A stretch of 64,000 nt of DNA from Isochrysis galbana (taxonomy: Eukaryota; Haptophyta; Isochrysidales; Isochrysidaceae): assembly GCA_018136815.1 (NCBI GenBank), contig CM030945.1, positions 346,605 to 410,604 on the forward strand, in the 5' to 3' direction. Position 1 is the first letter of the stretch. Each line of letters begins with the position of its first letter. Under the pieces are notes generated by a model. The model was given only the letters and a program-made list of their open reading frames with translations, made no database searches and was not told the DNA's origin. The translations under genes and the position numbers were made by a program. Below, one piece after another: positions 23,801-35,388 of this stretch.

Positions 23801-26800
23801 GGCCGACTTGTCATCACACCGCTCACGGACCGGTGTTATATGACTTGCACCCAGGCTCTGCACTATCGACTAGGATGCGCGCCGGCCGGGCCTGCAGGTA
23901 CAGGGAAGACTGAGACCGTCAAAGATCTGTCGAAGGCGATGGCCCTGCAGTGCAAGGTCTTCTGCTGCGGCGAGGGCCTCGACTTTAAGGCAATGGGCTC
24001 CATCTTCTCGGGTCTTGTGCAGACGGGCGCATGGGGCTGCTTCGACGAATTCAACCGCATCCCCGTCGAGGTGCTGTCGGTCGTCTCGGCTCAAATCAAG
24101 ACGATCCAAACTGCGCTTGGCGATGGCCTTAAGCGCTTCACCTTCGAGGGACGCGAGATAAACCTTGTATCGACGATTGGCATCTTCATCACGATGAATC
24201 CTGGCTATGCTGGACGTACCGAACTGCCTGACAACTTGAAGGCTCTCTTCCGCCCTGTTGTTATGGTGACACCCGACCTTGCGATGATTTGCGAAAACAT
24301 GTTGATGTCGGAGGGCTTTGGCCAGGCTAAGATGCTAGCCAAGAAGATGACCGTGCTCTACGCCCTCGCAGAGGCACAACTGTCCAAACAGTACCACTAC
24401 GATTTCAAACTGCGTGCGCTCAAGTCGGTTCTTGTAATGGCCGGCGGCTTGAAGCGTGCATCGCCCGAATTCGACGAATCCACCATCTTGATGCGCGCAC
24501 TGCGTGACATGAACATGCCCAAATTCGTCTATGCCGACGTCCCGCTCTTCCGCGGGCTGATTGGAGATCTTTTCCCTGGACTCGACTGTCCGCGGGTTCG
24601 CTATCCCGACTTTAACGACGCGGTCGAGAACTCTCTTCGCGAGGCGGGCTACCAATTGTTGGACATCCAGGTCGATAAGGTGATCCAACTATATGAGACG
24701 CTTATGACACGGCACACAACCATGATAGTCGGCCCGACTGGGGGCGGCAAGACGGTTGCATTGAACACGCTAGCCCGGGCGCAGTCGAGCCTAAACCTGC
24801 CCACCAAGCTCTTCGTGATCAACCCCAAATCCATCAACATTGACGAGCTCTATGGTGTGCTGGACCCTGCCACACGCGACTGGACCGACGGGTTGCTCTC
24901 CAATATTTTCCGTGACATGAACAAGCCTGTTCCTGAAGGCAAGGACGAGCGTCGTTATATCGTGTACGACGGCGACGTAGATGCGCTGTGGGTTGAGAAC
25001 ATGAACTCCGTCATGGATGACAACAAGTTGCTGACTTTACCGAATGGCGAACGCATCCGCCTCAACTTCCCGACGTGCTCCATGCTCTTTGAAGTCTTCG
25101 ACCTCCAGTATGCTTCACCAGCGACCATCTCACGATGCGGCATGGTCTACGTTGACCCCAAGGATATCGGCTGGAAGCCCTTCCTTTGGAAATGGTTGAA
25201 TACTCGCGAGAACGAGGCCGAGAGGGAAATTCTGCGCAGTTTGTTCGACCAGTACCTCGACCAATGCATCGACTTCGTGTGCGAGGGCATCGTCGACCGC
25301 AAGTCAATGGAGATGATCGAGCCGCTACGTCAGGTCACCCCCATGACGAGCTTGGCTTTGATCGAACAGCTGACCAAGATGCTTGCGAGCATGCTCACTG
25401 AGGAGCGGGGCGTCAGTGAAAGGCCCGTCATCGAGGCTTGCTTCTTTCTCTCCGTCACGTGGTCGATTGGCGGCGCACTCGTCCAGTCAGCTCGGCTTGA
25501 ATTCGACCGGTTTTTCAAGAAGCTCACCGGGCTGCCTCTCGCTGATCGCGGCGACTCCGTGGGCACCGGGCAATTGCCAAATGCCCTGCCGACCTTGCAC
25601 GACTATATGTTCGACGTCGAGTCGCGCGTGTGGAAGCCGTGGTTGGGCCAAGTCAGTGACTACGTACCGCCCGCTGATGGCAAGTTCTCGTCCATCATGG
25701 TACCTACTGCCGACACTGTGCGCTCGACATGGCTCGTCGACTCCATCATGAGCCTCAAGGGGCAGGGGCGCAATTGTGCCCTGTTGGTGGGCGACTCGGG
25801 CACCGCTAAAACAACGGTCATCGCCAAGTACTTGCTCACGCGCGAGCCGACGACGAGTGCGTCGCTCACGATCAATTTCTCGTCGAGGACCTCTTCCAAA
25901 GACGTGCAGGTGGCTATCGAGGATGTACTCGAAAAGCGCACCAAGGACACATACGGGCCACCTGCTGGAAAGAAATTGATAGTCTACGTGGACGACCTGA
26001 ACATGCCAAAGGTGGACACATATGGAACGCAGCAGCCGGTCGCGCTCCTCAAGCTGCTGGTCGACCGCGGCTACCTGTATGACCGTGGCCGCGACCTATC
26101 GATCAAGTATATGAAGGACATGCAATTCATCGGTGCCATGGTGCCTGGACGGAATGATGTCGACCCGCGTTTTGTTCGGCTCTTCAACGTCTTCTTCATT
26201 GCCTTCCCACCAGAATCGTCCATTAAGCAGATATATGCGTCAATCCTCCACACATTCTTTGATACGGGCGCCTTCGACAAATCAGTTCAAGGTCCCGGCT
26301 TTGCCGAGAAGCTCACTACGTGCATGTTCGACGTCTTCAACGCGATCGTGCAGGCTTTGCCGCCTACACCTGCCAAATTCCACTACATCTTCAACTTGCG
26401 TGACCTCTCCCGCATCACTGAGGGCGTTATGCTTTCAACGCCAGACAAGATGGCAGATTCAGCGTCGGTTGTTCGGCTCCTGCGCCACGAGATAAATCGC
26501 ATCTTCTACGACCGTCTAGTGGACGACTCCGACAAAGCCTATGTTACTCAGAAGATCGGCGATGCGCTACGCTCGTCTTTTTCAAACGAAGCTGAAAATG
26601 CACTGCGCGATCCTTGCATCTTTGGCGACTTGCTCAACTACAATATCATCGAGGAAGAGAAGGAACGCGGTGGCGGTGACACCCTGCGCTTGTACGAGGA
26701 CATGGAAGACTATGGTCGGATGAAGCCGGTTATGGAGGAGGTCCTCGAGAAGTACAATACGTCCAACAAAGCGATGAATCTTGTGCTTTTTGAAGACTGC

Positions 26801-29800
26801 CTTGGCCACTTGGTTCGCGTGCACCGGCTCATGCGCCTGCCGCGTGGCAACGCGCTCCTAGTTGGGGTCGGCGGTTCGGGCAAGCAGTCCATCACTCGTT
26901 TAGCGGCGTACACCGCCAATTGCGACGTTTTCTCCATCACCCTCACTCGCGGTTACAATGAGGCGCTGTTCCGCGAGGATTTAAAGCTGCTCTACGGCAG
27001 GCTCCAAGTGCAAGGCACCGCCTTCCTTTTTACCGATGGTCATGTGGCAGAGGAGGGTTTCCTGGAGCTAATCAACAACATGCTAACATCAGGGATGGTG
27101 CCAGCGCTCTTCGAGGATTCCGAGCGCGATAGCATCTGTAATAATTTTCGCGACGAGGCGGTGCACAAGGGCGGTGCCGTTGACACGAAGGAAGCCATCT
27201 GGCAATACTTCATTGGCAAGTGCCGAGACAACTTACACGTTGTGTTGGCCATGTCGCCGGTTGGCGAGCAACTGCGTGTACGCTGCCGCTCCTTCCCCGG
27301 CATGGTGAACAATACCGTCATTGACTGGTTTGTTCCTTGGCCGGAGGAGGCACTCGAGTCTGTCGCGGGTGTCTTCCTCGCTGAAGAGGATCTGCCTGAA
27401 AGTTCGCGCAGGCCGATTGTGGATCACATGGTGATGGTGCATCAGTACGTGCGCGGGCAATCGGACGAATTCTTGCAGCAGCTCAAGCGCTACAACTATG
27501 TGACGCCCAAGAATTATCTGGACTTCATCTCAAATTATCGCTCCGTTCTCAAGGACGAGCGGCGTAAGATCGATGGGCTCATTCAGCGTCTCGACGGCGG
27601 CTTGTCCAAACTCGTACAGGCCGCGACTGAGGTGGACGCAATGCAAATCAAGCTTGTCGCCGCGCAAGCTGAGGTCGAGGTGAAATCGAAGCAAGTCAAA
27701 GAGATGCTTGTTGAAATTTCGGCCAACACCAAGGTCGCTGAGGAACAGCAAGCCGCGGCCAACACGAAGGAGAAGGAGCTCAACGTGATGGCAGCGCAGA
27801 TCTCCGAGGAGAAGGCTGAGGCAGAGGCCGCGCTAGAGGAGGCACTGCCAGCGCTGGAAGATGCGGCCAAGGCCCTCAATGACCTAAAGAAGGAGGACAT
27901 CACCGAAATGCGCCAATTTGCCAAGCCCCACGAACTTGTGCAAAATGTGGCGCTTTGCGTCGTCATCCTCAAGGGCGGGAAGGATGTGTCTTGGAAAGGA
28001 GCCAAGGTGGTCATGGGTGAGGGCAACTTCCTTAGGTCTCTTGTCGAATTCGACAAGGATGGTCTCACTGAGAAGCAGATCAAGCAAGTGAAAGTCTACT
28101 TCCAGAATGCCGACTTTACCCCAGAGGCCATGATGAACATCTCACAGGCCGGCGCCGGTTTATTGAAGTGGGTGTATGCGATTGTGAATTATTATGGGGT
28201 CGCCAAAACCGTCAATCCCAAGCGGCAGGCAGTCGCGAATGCCGAGAAAACGCTTCGACAAGCGCAAAAGGATCTAGCCAAGATCCAAGCGGAAGTGAAG
28301 GCACTAGGCGAGCAGCTGCAAGAACTGCAGGTCAAATTTGAGGCTGGCTCCGCCGAGGAGCGAGAGTTGCAGGAGCGAGCCGACTTGATGGAGCGCCGTC
28401 TGACGGCTGCCTCCAAGCTCATCGCCGGTCTATCCTCGGAGCGTGAGCGTTGGACATCGGACATGGAGAAACTGCACTCATCGCGAGAATTCCTCGTAGG
28501 CGACTGCCTCCTAGCCTCGGCGTTCTTGTCGTACACTGGCGCCTTCTCCTTTGAATTTCGTACTAACATGATGGTTAATACTTGGGAACCGGACGTGCGC
28601 GAGAAGCAGATCCCGTGCATCGAGCCGTATCGGCTGGAGACGCTGCTAACTTCCGAAGTCGAGACTGCCAAGTGGGCGTCTGAGGGGTTGCCACAGGACG
28701 AGCTTTCGATACAAAATGGTATCCTCACCACGCGGTCCTCTCGCTACCCGCTGTGCATCGACCCGCAGCAGCAGGCCGTTAGCTGGATCAAGAAAAAGGA
28801 ATCGAAATCTTCGCTCAAGGTCTGCACCTTCAACGACTCCGACTTCCTGAAGCACCTCGAAATCTGCGTAAACCTTGGCTTCTCTTATTTGTTCGAAGGC
28901 GTCGACGAGTACATTGACCCGATCATCGACCCCGTGCTAGAGAAGAACATCGTGCGCAATGGTGCTTCACGCACGGTCAAGATTGGCGATAAGGACGTTG
29001 AATGGGACGATTCCTTCCGGCTGTATCTTACCTCGAAGCTTGCGAACCCGCACTATGGCCCTGAGACGTTTGGCAAGGTGATGATCATCAACTACTCTGT
29101 CACTTTGCAAGGCCTTGAAGACCAGCTGCTCAATGAGACAGTCAAAGTTGAGCGCGCCGACCTCGCCGAGCAGCAAGCCGCTTTGGTTGAGGAGGTGTCT
29201 GAGCTCTCCGGCATGCTTAAGGAGCTCGAAGACACGCTTTTGTACGAACTAGCCAACTCGACGGGCAACATACTAGATAACACGGAGCTGATTGAGACCC
29301 TCGAAAAGACAAAGATGAAGGCTACTGAGATCTCGGAGAAGCTTGAGGAGGCGAAGACCACCTCGGCGGAAATTTCAGTGACGTGCCAGGCCTATCGCCC
29401 CGTCGCAAAACGCGGTTCCATCCTCTTCTTCGTCATGGCGTCGCTCTCCATCCTGAACAACATGTACGAGCTCTCGCTTGCGCTGTATATGGTGGTCTTC
29501 CTGCAGGCGCTCCGGCGCGCAGATCCCGACGGGATCCTTGAGAATCGCTTGGAGAACATTATCAACACGCTGACGCTCTCTTGCTACTCATACTCGTGTC
29601 GTGGCATTTTCGAGACTCACAAGCTCATGTTCTCCTTCCAGATGGCGCTGCAAATCATGCGCGGGGAGGGTGAGCTTGACGTTACCCACCTGGACTTCTT
29701 CTTGAAGGGCAATCTCTCACTCGAGAAGGCGAAGGATGCACCACCAGGGGACGGCTTCATTTCTGAGCAGGGGTGGCATGACATGCAGCGGCTGATTACG

Positions 29801-31879
29801 CTCGGCGACGAGTTCTCGAACCTTACTTCCGACATACGCAGCGCAGTGAGCGAATGGCGTGCATGGTACGACTTGGAAGCGCCCGAGTCGCATCCAATGC
29901 CGCAGGGGTACGACGAGAAGCTTTCGCCTCTCGCCAAGATGATGGTGCTACGCTGCTTCCGCGTTGACCGCATTTACGTGTCGATCACCAAATTCGTGAT
30001 TGGCGCCATGGGCGAGCAGTATGTGCAGCCGCCTGTGCTCGATTATAACGCTGTCTATGAGGCGTCCGAGCCCGTTGTTCCCGTCATTTTCGTGCTCTCG
30101 CCCGGCGCGGATCCGGCGTCGGACATTTTTAAATTGGCGAACGTGATGGGTATGGGTGGACCTAAAATGAAATTCATGGCGCTCGGCCAAGGACAGGGTC
30201 CGGTCGCGCAGTCGATGCTTGAGGTTGGCTCTCAGCGCGGCCATTGGGTGATGCTGCAAAATTGCCATCTGCTGCCGAGCTGGCTGAAGACGTTGGAGAA
30301 ACTGCTCGAACAATTGCATAACCCGCACGCCGATTTCCGGCTCTGGTTGACTACGGACCCGACGGACAAGTTTCCGATTGGCATCTTGCAGCGCTCGCTC
30401 AAGGTTGTCACCGAGCCGCCGAACGGGCTAAGACTGAACATGCTGGCGTCCTACTCCAAGGTGTCAGAGGAGGTGCTCAGCTCTTGCCCGCATCCGGCCT
30501 TCCGGCCATGCGTGTTTGTGCTTGCGTTCTTCCACGCGGTCGTGCAGGAGCGGCGCAAATACGGCAAGATTGGATGGAACGTGCGCTACGACTTCAACGA
30601 CTCCGACTTTGCGGTCTCGCTCCGCCTGGTGTCCACATATTTGGAGAAGGCGCACATTAACGGGGACACGCAAATTCCTTGGGACACACTGCGCTACTTG
30701 GTAGGTGAGGTGATGTATGGCGGACGCGTAACTGACAACTGCGACCGACGGGTGGTTGCGACTTATATGAACGAGTACCTTGGGGACTTCTTATTCGATT
30801 CATTCCAGCCGTTTCATTTCTATCACGATGAGGGCGTTGATTACAGCATCCCTAGGGAGCAGTCGCGCGACGCGTGCGTGGCGGTCATTCAGGGAATGCC
30901 AGGCATCGAATCCCAGACTCCTGAGGTATTCGGCCTGCATCCCAACGCTGAGATCGATTACTTGACGAACTCGTCGAAAAAGCTGTGGCGCGACCTGCTC
31001 GACTTGCAACCTCGCACCGCCTCTGGCGGTGGCGGCATTACTCGCGAGGACTACATTGCCTCCATCGCATCTGACCTTGAGTCCAAGTTACCGAAGCCGT
31101 TCGATCTCAACAAGCTGCGCCAGGAGCTCGAGGCGGACGGTTTCTCGCCAGTGTTTGTGGTATTGGTGCAAGAGCTTGAGCGATGGGAGAAGCTCAACGC
31201 GCGGATGAGCAAATCGCTCGCAGCGCTCAAGAAGGCGCTCGTGGGAGAGATCGCCATGTCTAGTGAGCTCGACGGCTTGGGCAACAATCTGTTCAATGGA
31301 CAGCTGCCCGATATGTGGCGCAAGCTGACGCCGGCTACGGATAAGATGCTCGGCTCTTGGGTTGTGTTTCACCTGCGCCGGCAGGCTCAGTATGCCAAGT
31401 GGGTTGAGACGGGTGAGCCCAAGGTGATCTGGCTCTCGGGTCTTTCCATCCCTGAGACGTACACCGCCGCTCTCGTGCAGACTACCTGCCGGAAGTACGG
31501 ATGGCCGCTTGACAAGTCGTCCTTGTATACCAAGGTCACCGGACACACGTCGGCATCGCACATTGAGGCAAAGCCCGCGGACGGTTGCTTCGTTGAGGGG
31601 CTGTACATTGAGGGCGCAGCTTGGGACGTGGAGAAGCGCGCGCTCGTGCGCCAACCCCCGAAGGTGCTAGTGCAAGAGCTGCCAATCATGCAGATCATCC
31701 CAGTGGAGCTGTCCAAGCTGCGACTTCAGGGCACCATTCGTGTGCCGATGTACATAACTCAGCAGCGGCGCAACGCGATGGGAGTGGGCATGATGATGGA
31801 GGCGGACGTGGATACGACGGAGCACGATTCGCATTGGGTGTTGCAGGGAGTCGCTTTGGTCATGAACACCGATCAATGA
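17828..31879 (+). CDS. DNAH10: Axonemal inner-arm dynein heavy chain, DNAH10-type (I1/f beta)
   Basis: Exons 17828-18709 and 18863-31879 join across a 153-bp GT-AG intron in phase 0 to give ~4,632 aa; the second exon alone is 4,338 codons. The junction LNVPQ|VEIDDP and the following GPLAEIEFWR and ALRMVWVISRHY match my recollection of DNAH10. Residues ~75-175 are acidic low complexity. Next come the N-terminal tail and linker, then six AAA modules with P-loops GPAGTGKT (~1970, AAA1, Walker B CFDEFN), GPTGGGKT (~2251), GDSGTAKT (~2604) and GVGGSGKQ (~2962). The coiled-coil stalk, with the microtubule-binding tip, spans ~3227-3484, and the C-terminal domain ends GVALVMNTDQ. It is a minus-end-directed ATPase motor of inner arm I1/f. 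ATG 17828 is chosen because the upstream frame is GA repeat. I am sure of dynein and fairly sure of the DNAH10 subtype. Confidence 0.95.
18710..18862 (+). other. Intron of the dynein heavy chain gene
   Basis: Donor CAG|GTGCGC and acceptor TTGCAG|GTG. It removes an in-frame TGA at 18842 that would otherwise cut the protein in two. Confidence 0.88.
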
Positions 31880-32145
31880 CGACTTGGAGTGCATGCGGCT
31901 CGTGGTTTTCTCGCCCACCGGTCACTTGGTGTGGGACGTAGGCGTGTCGTGTCATCGTGTCACTTGGGTAGGGGCGTGGTGCGCTTGTGTCAGCTCCACG
32001 GGTGCTGCTAATGTTTACGTGCGGTTGCACACGAGCCGATATGTCAGTCGCGCGGTGCATCGCCGCCTCGAGCTGTGGGTACTGGGCATGAACGCGATTC
32101 CCTGCCATGACGTCTATAATAATACTAGTAGTAGCGTAATAAACT
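31880..32145. other. 3' flank of the dynein gene
   Basis: Nothing coding recognised; an AT-rich TAATAATACTAGTAGTAG stretch (32116) precedes the dispersed repeat. Confidence 0.5.
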
Positions 32146-32223
32146 AACTGAGCGTTAGTACCACTACTCCCACTAGCCCGGTATTATCACGACACCCCTC
32201 AGCGCACCTGCCCGTACGCCTTG
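32146..32223 (+). repeat. Dispersed repeat, copy 2
   Basis: The 38-base core matches 9944-9981; the extended ~78 bases, through CACGACACCCCTCAGCGCAC, match 46494-46572. Confidence 0.85.
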
Positions 32224-32346
32224 ACCTTAGACGGAACGCCACCTTGAAGGAGCTTCCTCCTGGTGAGGTGTTATTTAAGGCTTCCAGACGCTCGCACGGT
32301 GTGCACTATTTTTCTTCATGAGTGGATAAGCAGTGAGCAGAATGAA

Positions 32347-32568
32347 ATGTATCCGCGCTTCTACTTTCGAGGGACCAACCCTGTCGTCGATGAGTTTACG
32401 AGACGGAAGAAAGACAAATTGGCTGAAGTACGACGTATAGAGGACTACTTCGGAATGCCACGGCCAGTAGGTAATGATTTGTACGACGATGTAGACATAC
32501 TGAATGACATGACGGAAGATGGTTGGGATGTTACACAGCTACCGCGGTATGAAACCATACGCCAGTGA
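32347..32568 (+). CDS. Small unrecognised ORF, possibly a terminal exon
   Basis: From ATG at 32347 the ORF encodes 73 aa (open from 32263 without an ATG). It is charged and rich in Asp/Glu/Arg (NPVVDEFTRRKKDKL, NDLYDDVDILNDMTEDGWDV) and less GC-rich than its neighbours. The bases just before the ATG (GTGAGCAG) could be a splice acceptor. I do not recognise it; a retroelement tail or a host exon are both possible. Confidence 0.3.
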   Translation: MYPRFYFRGTNPVVDEFTRRKKDKLAEVRRIEDYFGMPRPVGNDLYDDVDILNDMTEDGWDVTQLPRYETIRQ

Positions 32569-32745
32569 GCTTCGATGCGTAATCTAGCATTATCAAGAAA
32601 GGACCTTAATATTGGGGAGTTCATCCGACTGACGACGTAATCGCAGCGCGTTCTGAAAGTGCTGAAAGCAGCGCGCAGCAGCGTCTAAAGAAGAGGAAGA
32701 CGGGGTGCCGAGGAAATCAATAACATTGTTTCTAATCACACTCAA

Positions 32746-32763
32746 CTTTTGTTAAAACAACAG
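32746..32763 (+). promoter_or_regulatory. Stem-loop preceding an ATGG start, copy 5
   Basis: CTTTTGTT-AA-AACAACAG (one mismatch), then GGTC and ATG at 32768. It opens an 82-codon Pro/Ser-rich frame whose DNA start, ATGGAGCGCGC, is the same as at 1437 (minus). Same family as the 52.76-kb copy. Confidence 0.5.
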
Positions 32764-33417
32764 GGTCATGGAGCGCGCGCCGCTCCCCTCCTCTCCCGCC
32801 GCCACCCCAGCCGCGCCGGACGATCGGGCCATGCTTGATTGCCGCCGCGCACCTGAAGCGCCCGCGAGAGGGCGCCCCACTGACCTAGGTACGCACGAGA
32901 CTCGTCCCGTGCCGACCCCGGAGTGCCAAGCACCATCAAGTCCACCATGGTCATGGCTAGCACGGCCCTCACAACCCTCATCTCCTCCCAGCCAGCAATG
33001 GCCAGCCACCCAATGAACCAAAACGGCTCCAAGCCGCATCCCATAGGGAAAGCCTCACGGCTGGGCCCCTACACAGCCGCGGCACTGACTGACCCCGTGC
33101 ACAAGCACGAGGCACAGGCCTGGCCAGTCACAATACCAACCCCTGGGGGAGAACTGCCAAGCTAGCGCACAAATCTCTGCATCAAGGGCTGGAAATGGCT
33201 GACAGACCCCAGGGAACATCCCAATCAGAATCACAAGAATCAGCCACCACCCCCTCCCTCACCACGAGCGAAGGGCCGGCCGTCTCCGGCTTGCACAACA
33301 CAAGAGACTAAGCCAATCCTCACGCACACAAGAGACATCATCTCACCCACCAAACAAAATGGGAAGCAACACGAACCCGACGCCCTCGCGCCGGGTCAGT
33401 CACATCAAGAAGGGAGC

Positions 33418-33669
33418 ATGTCCCGCAGCGAGCCCTCCAACACACTCTCTCCTAACCCTAACCTTCCTACCCCCACCTCCAACCTTCAGATGGCTGACGA
33501 AGAGCGCGAAGCCCGCCTTCTACACGTCCAACAGCGTCAATTGGCGCCGCCCAAGAAAACCCTCCACGACACCATCAACCCGGACGCCCTTGGCGCATGC
33601 ACTCGGTTCCCATTGGGCAAATGCCCGATGAACATCAAAGGGAAACGGTGCAACCGCTCCCACAACTAA
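33418..33669 (+). CDS. Mobile-element ORF ending in a CCCH-type zinc finger
   Basis: An 83-codon ORF whose C-terminus reads CTRFPLGKCPMNIKGKRC and then NRSH: the spacing C-X7-C-X8-C-X3-H is that of a CCCH zinc finger, a fold that often binds RNA. The stop codon is followed within ~10 bases by the ~180-bp repeat that also precedes the tyrosine recombinase at 57.7 kb. I infer the end of a gag-like protein of that element; the 5' part, if it starts at 32768, is frame-broken. Confidence 0.45.
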   Translation: MSRSEPSNTLSPNPNLPTPTSNLQMADEEREARLLHVQQRQLAPPKKTLHDTINPDALGACTRFPLGKCPMNIKGKRCNRSHN

Positions 33670-33671
33670 AT

Positions 33672-33862
33672 AAATTTCTTAATAGTCTCACCGCACACGC
33701 GGCCGTGGACCTTCTACTTTCTACTCACTACTCACGCAGCAAAACTTTCTACACCCCCACTCCCCCGGCCCTTTCCCCCCCGCCATCAGGCGATTCCCCC
33801 CGTGCACTACTAGGGGGATAGGGGTAAAGGGCTTAGATATGGTCCGGTGGCCCGCGCCCGTC
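33672..33862 (+). repeat. ~180-bp repeat, copy 1 (shared with 57534-57715)
   Basis: Runs from AATTTCTTAATAGTCTCACC to TATGGTCCGGTGGCCCGCGC and is near-identical in the two loci apart from a few substitutions and a small indel. It contains C-runs and a palindromic CCCCC...TAGGGGGATAGGGG segment. Confidence 0.85.
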
Positions 33863-35388
33863 TCTCTCTTGTCGGCATTCTCTTCCTTGTCTTCCTTGTT
33901 TGTTCTCTCCCTGTCAGTTCGTGGGGAAGATATGTTAGTGAGGAGAGTGTTGGTATGAGTCTGGTGTGCCTGCCGTTGTCTTACGGTATCCTTTCGTCTG
34001 ATCGGCCCTGGTAGCCTCTCGTCCCTCGTTCCCCGTCTTCGTTGCTCTCGTCCTCACCTCACTTTCGTCCCAGTTCTACATTCTTCGTAAGCAACTACAA
34101 CACCAGTACATCCCCCACGCCCACGCTCCCATTCGCTAACTCAATGTCCGCCCCGTCTCCGTCCGCACTCGCCAACGTACCCCCAAGCCCGCTAACCCGC
34201 ATCCATCTTTGGATGAGGTGGAGCCCGTCTTTCCATCTGGGGCCTCCCCAGCCGCGCCTCCCTCCGTCAACCCTTCCTCCTTTCTGTCGCCGCGGAGGAG
34301 GGGGGGGTTATTGGAAGTCACAAGTGTCAGAGCGGGGACGGTAGAAGTCCCGCACCTTTGTGGCAACATTCAATCCGTCACCTACTTTGGGCATTAGCAT
34401 GGCTCAACTTGAGTCTGTCCCATATTCGACGGAACCGCACGCAGCCACACGCAGCCGGCACGCAGCTGGTGGTGGCGGGCAGGAGCCGGAGCCGGTCACG
34501 AAGGGTGGCACAGGTCGTTCACAAAGGGTTGATTGAAGGTCCGACATCGAAAATTAACGTGACCTTTGCCGATGGGAGTGGTGGAGTGGTGACTTGTGTT
34601 TTGTGTGGCTGTAAGTGGTGGGTAGGGGTAGAGTGGGTGCTGACGACCGGCCATGACGGCCAGAGAGGAGGGAGTCGGCGTGCGTTCCATGCTCCTATCG
34701 TTTTTTGCGATAGTCTCCGGCAAGACCGGCTAAGGAGCAAAACAGGCGTGCTAGTAGGATAGGCGCTGAGAGTTGCAAGGTCTACGCGAGGGGGGAACTA
34801 GAAGGGAAAGCTGATTAGAAATGAAAGGATCGATCGCGGATGCCATAGTATCGTGTGGGGGGAGAAGAATTCATATTTGGTACGTGGTACGCATGGGAGC
34901 ACATGGGTCGCCGACACCCAAGCTATCCAACGACAAGAAGAGAAATGCACGAAGGGGCGAAACAAACATCTGCGCACACTAGTGCACATCATCCATCCAA
35001 GTCCAACAGTAAGAGCCACAGACGAGAACAAGACGCCATTTTGCTTGCCCACACTCCGTGCTCATTCGCAAAGAAACAAGAAGTACATATGCCATGCTTG
35101 CATTGATGTAAGCAAATCGTGTTAGATGCAAGCGGCAAACGGTCTGGCCGCGTGCGCCAGCTGTATGAGCTCGTAGAAAGCCATAAATGCACATTTATCG
35201 TCATGGCGGTAGCATTTGTGACGTTGCGTGCCTTACATCGAAATACAACGATACGTGCCGCAACAGTCTTGCAGCACGGAGATCAAGGCGAGGCCATGAA
35301 TCAGCGACAGCGAGCAAGAGGCAAAGACCAACCACAACCGACCCCATGACGGAGATGGAGCTCGCGATAGGCCTGGAAGGTCGTCATC
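33863..35388. other. Intergenic; no gene recognised
   Basis: Several short ORFs on both strands, none with a domain I recognise. Composition becomes more balanced after 34.8 kb. It would contain the 3' flank of the septin gene, which ends at 35389. Confidence 0.5.
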
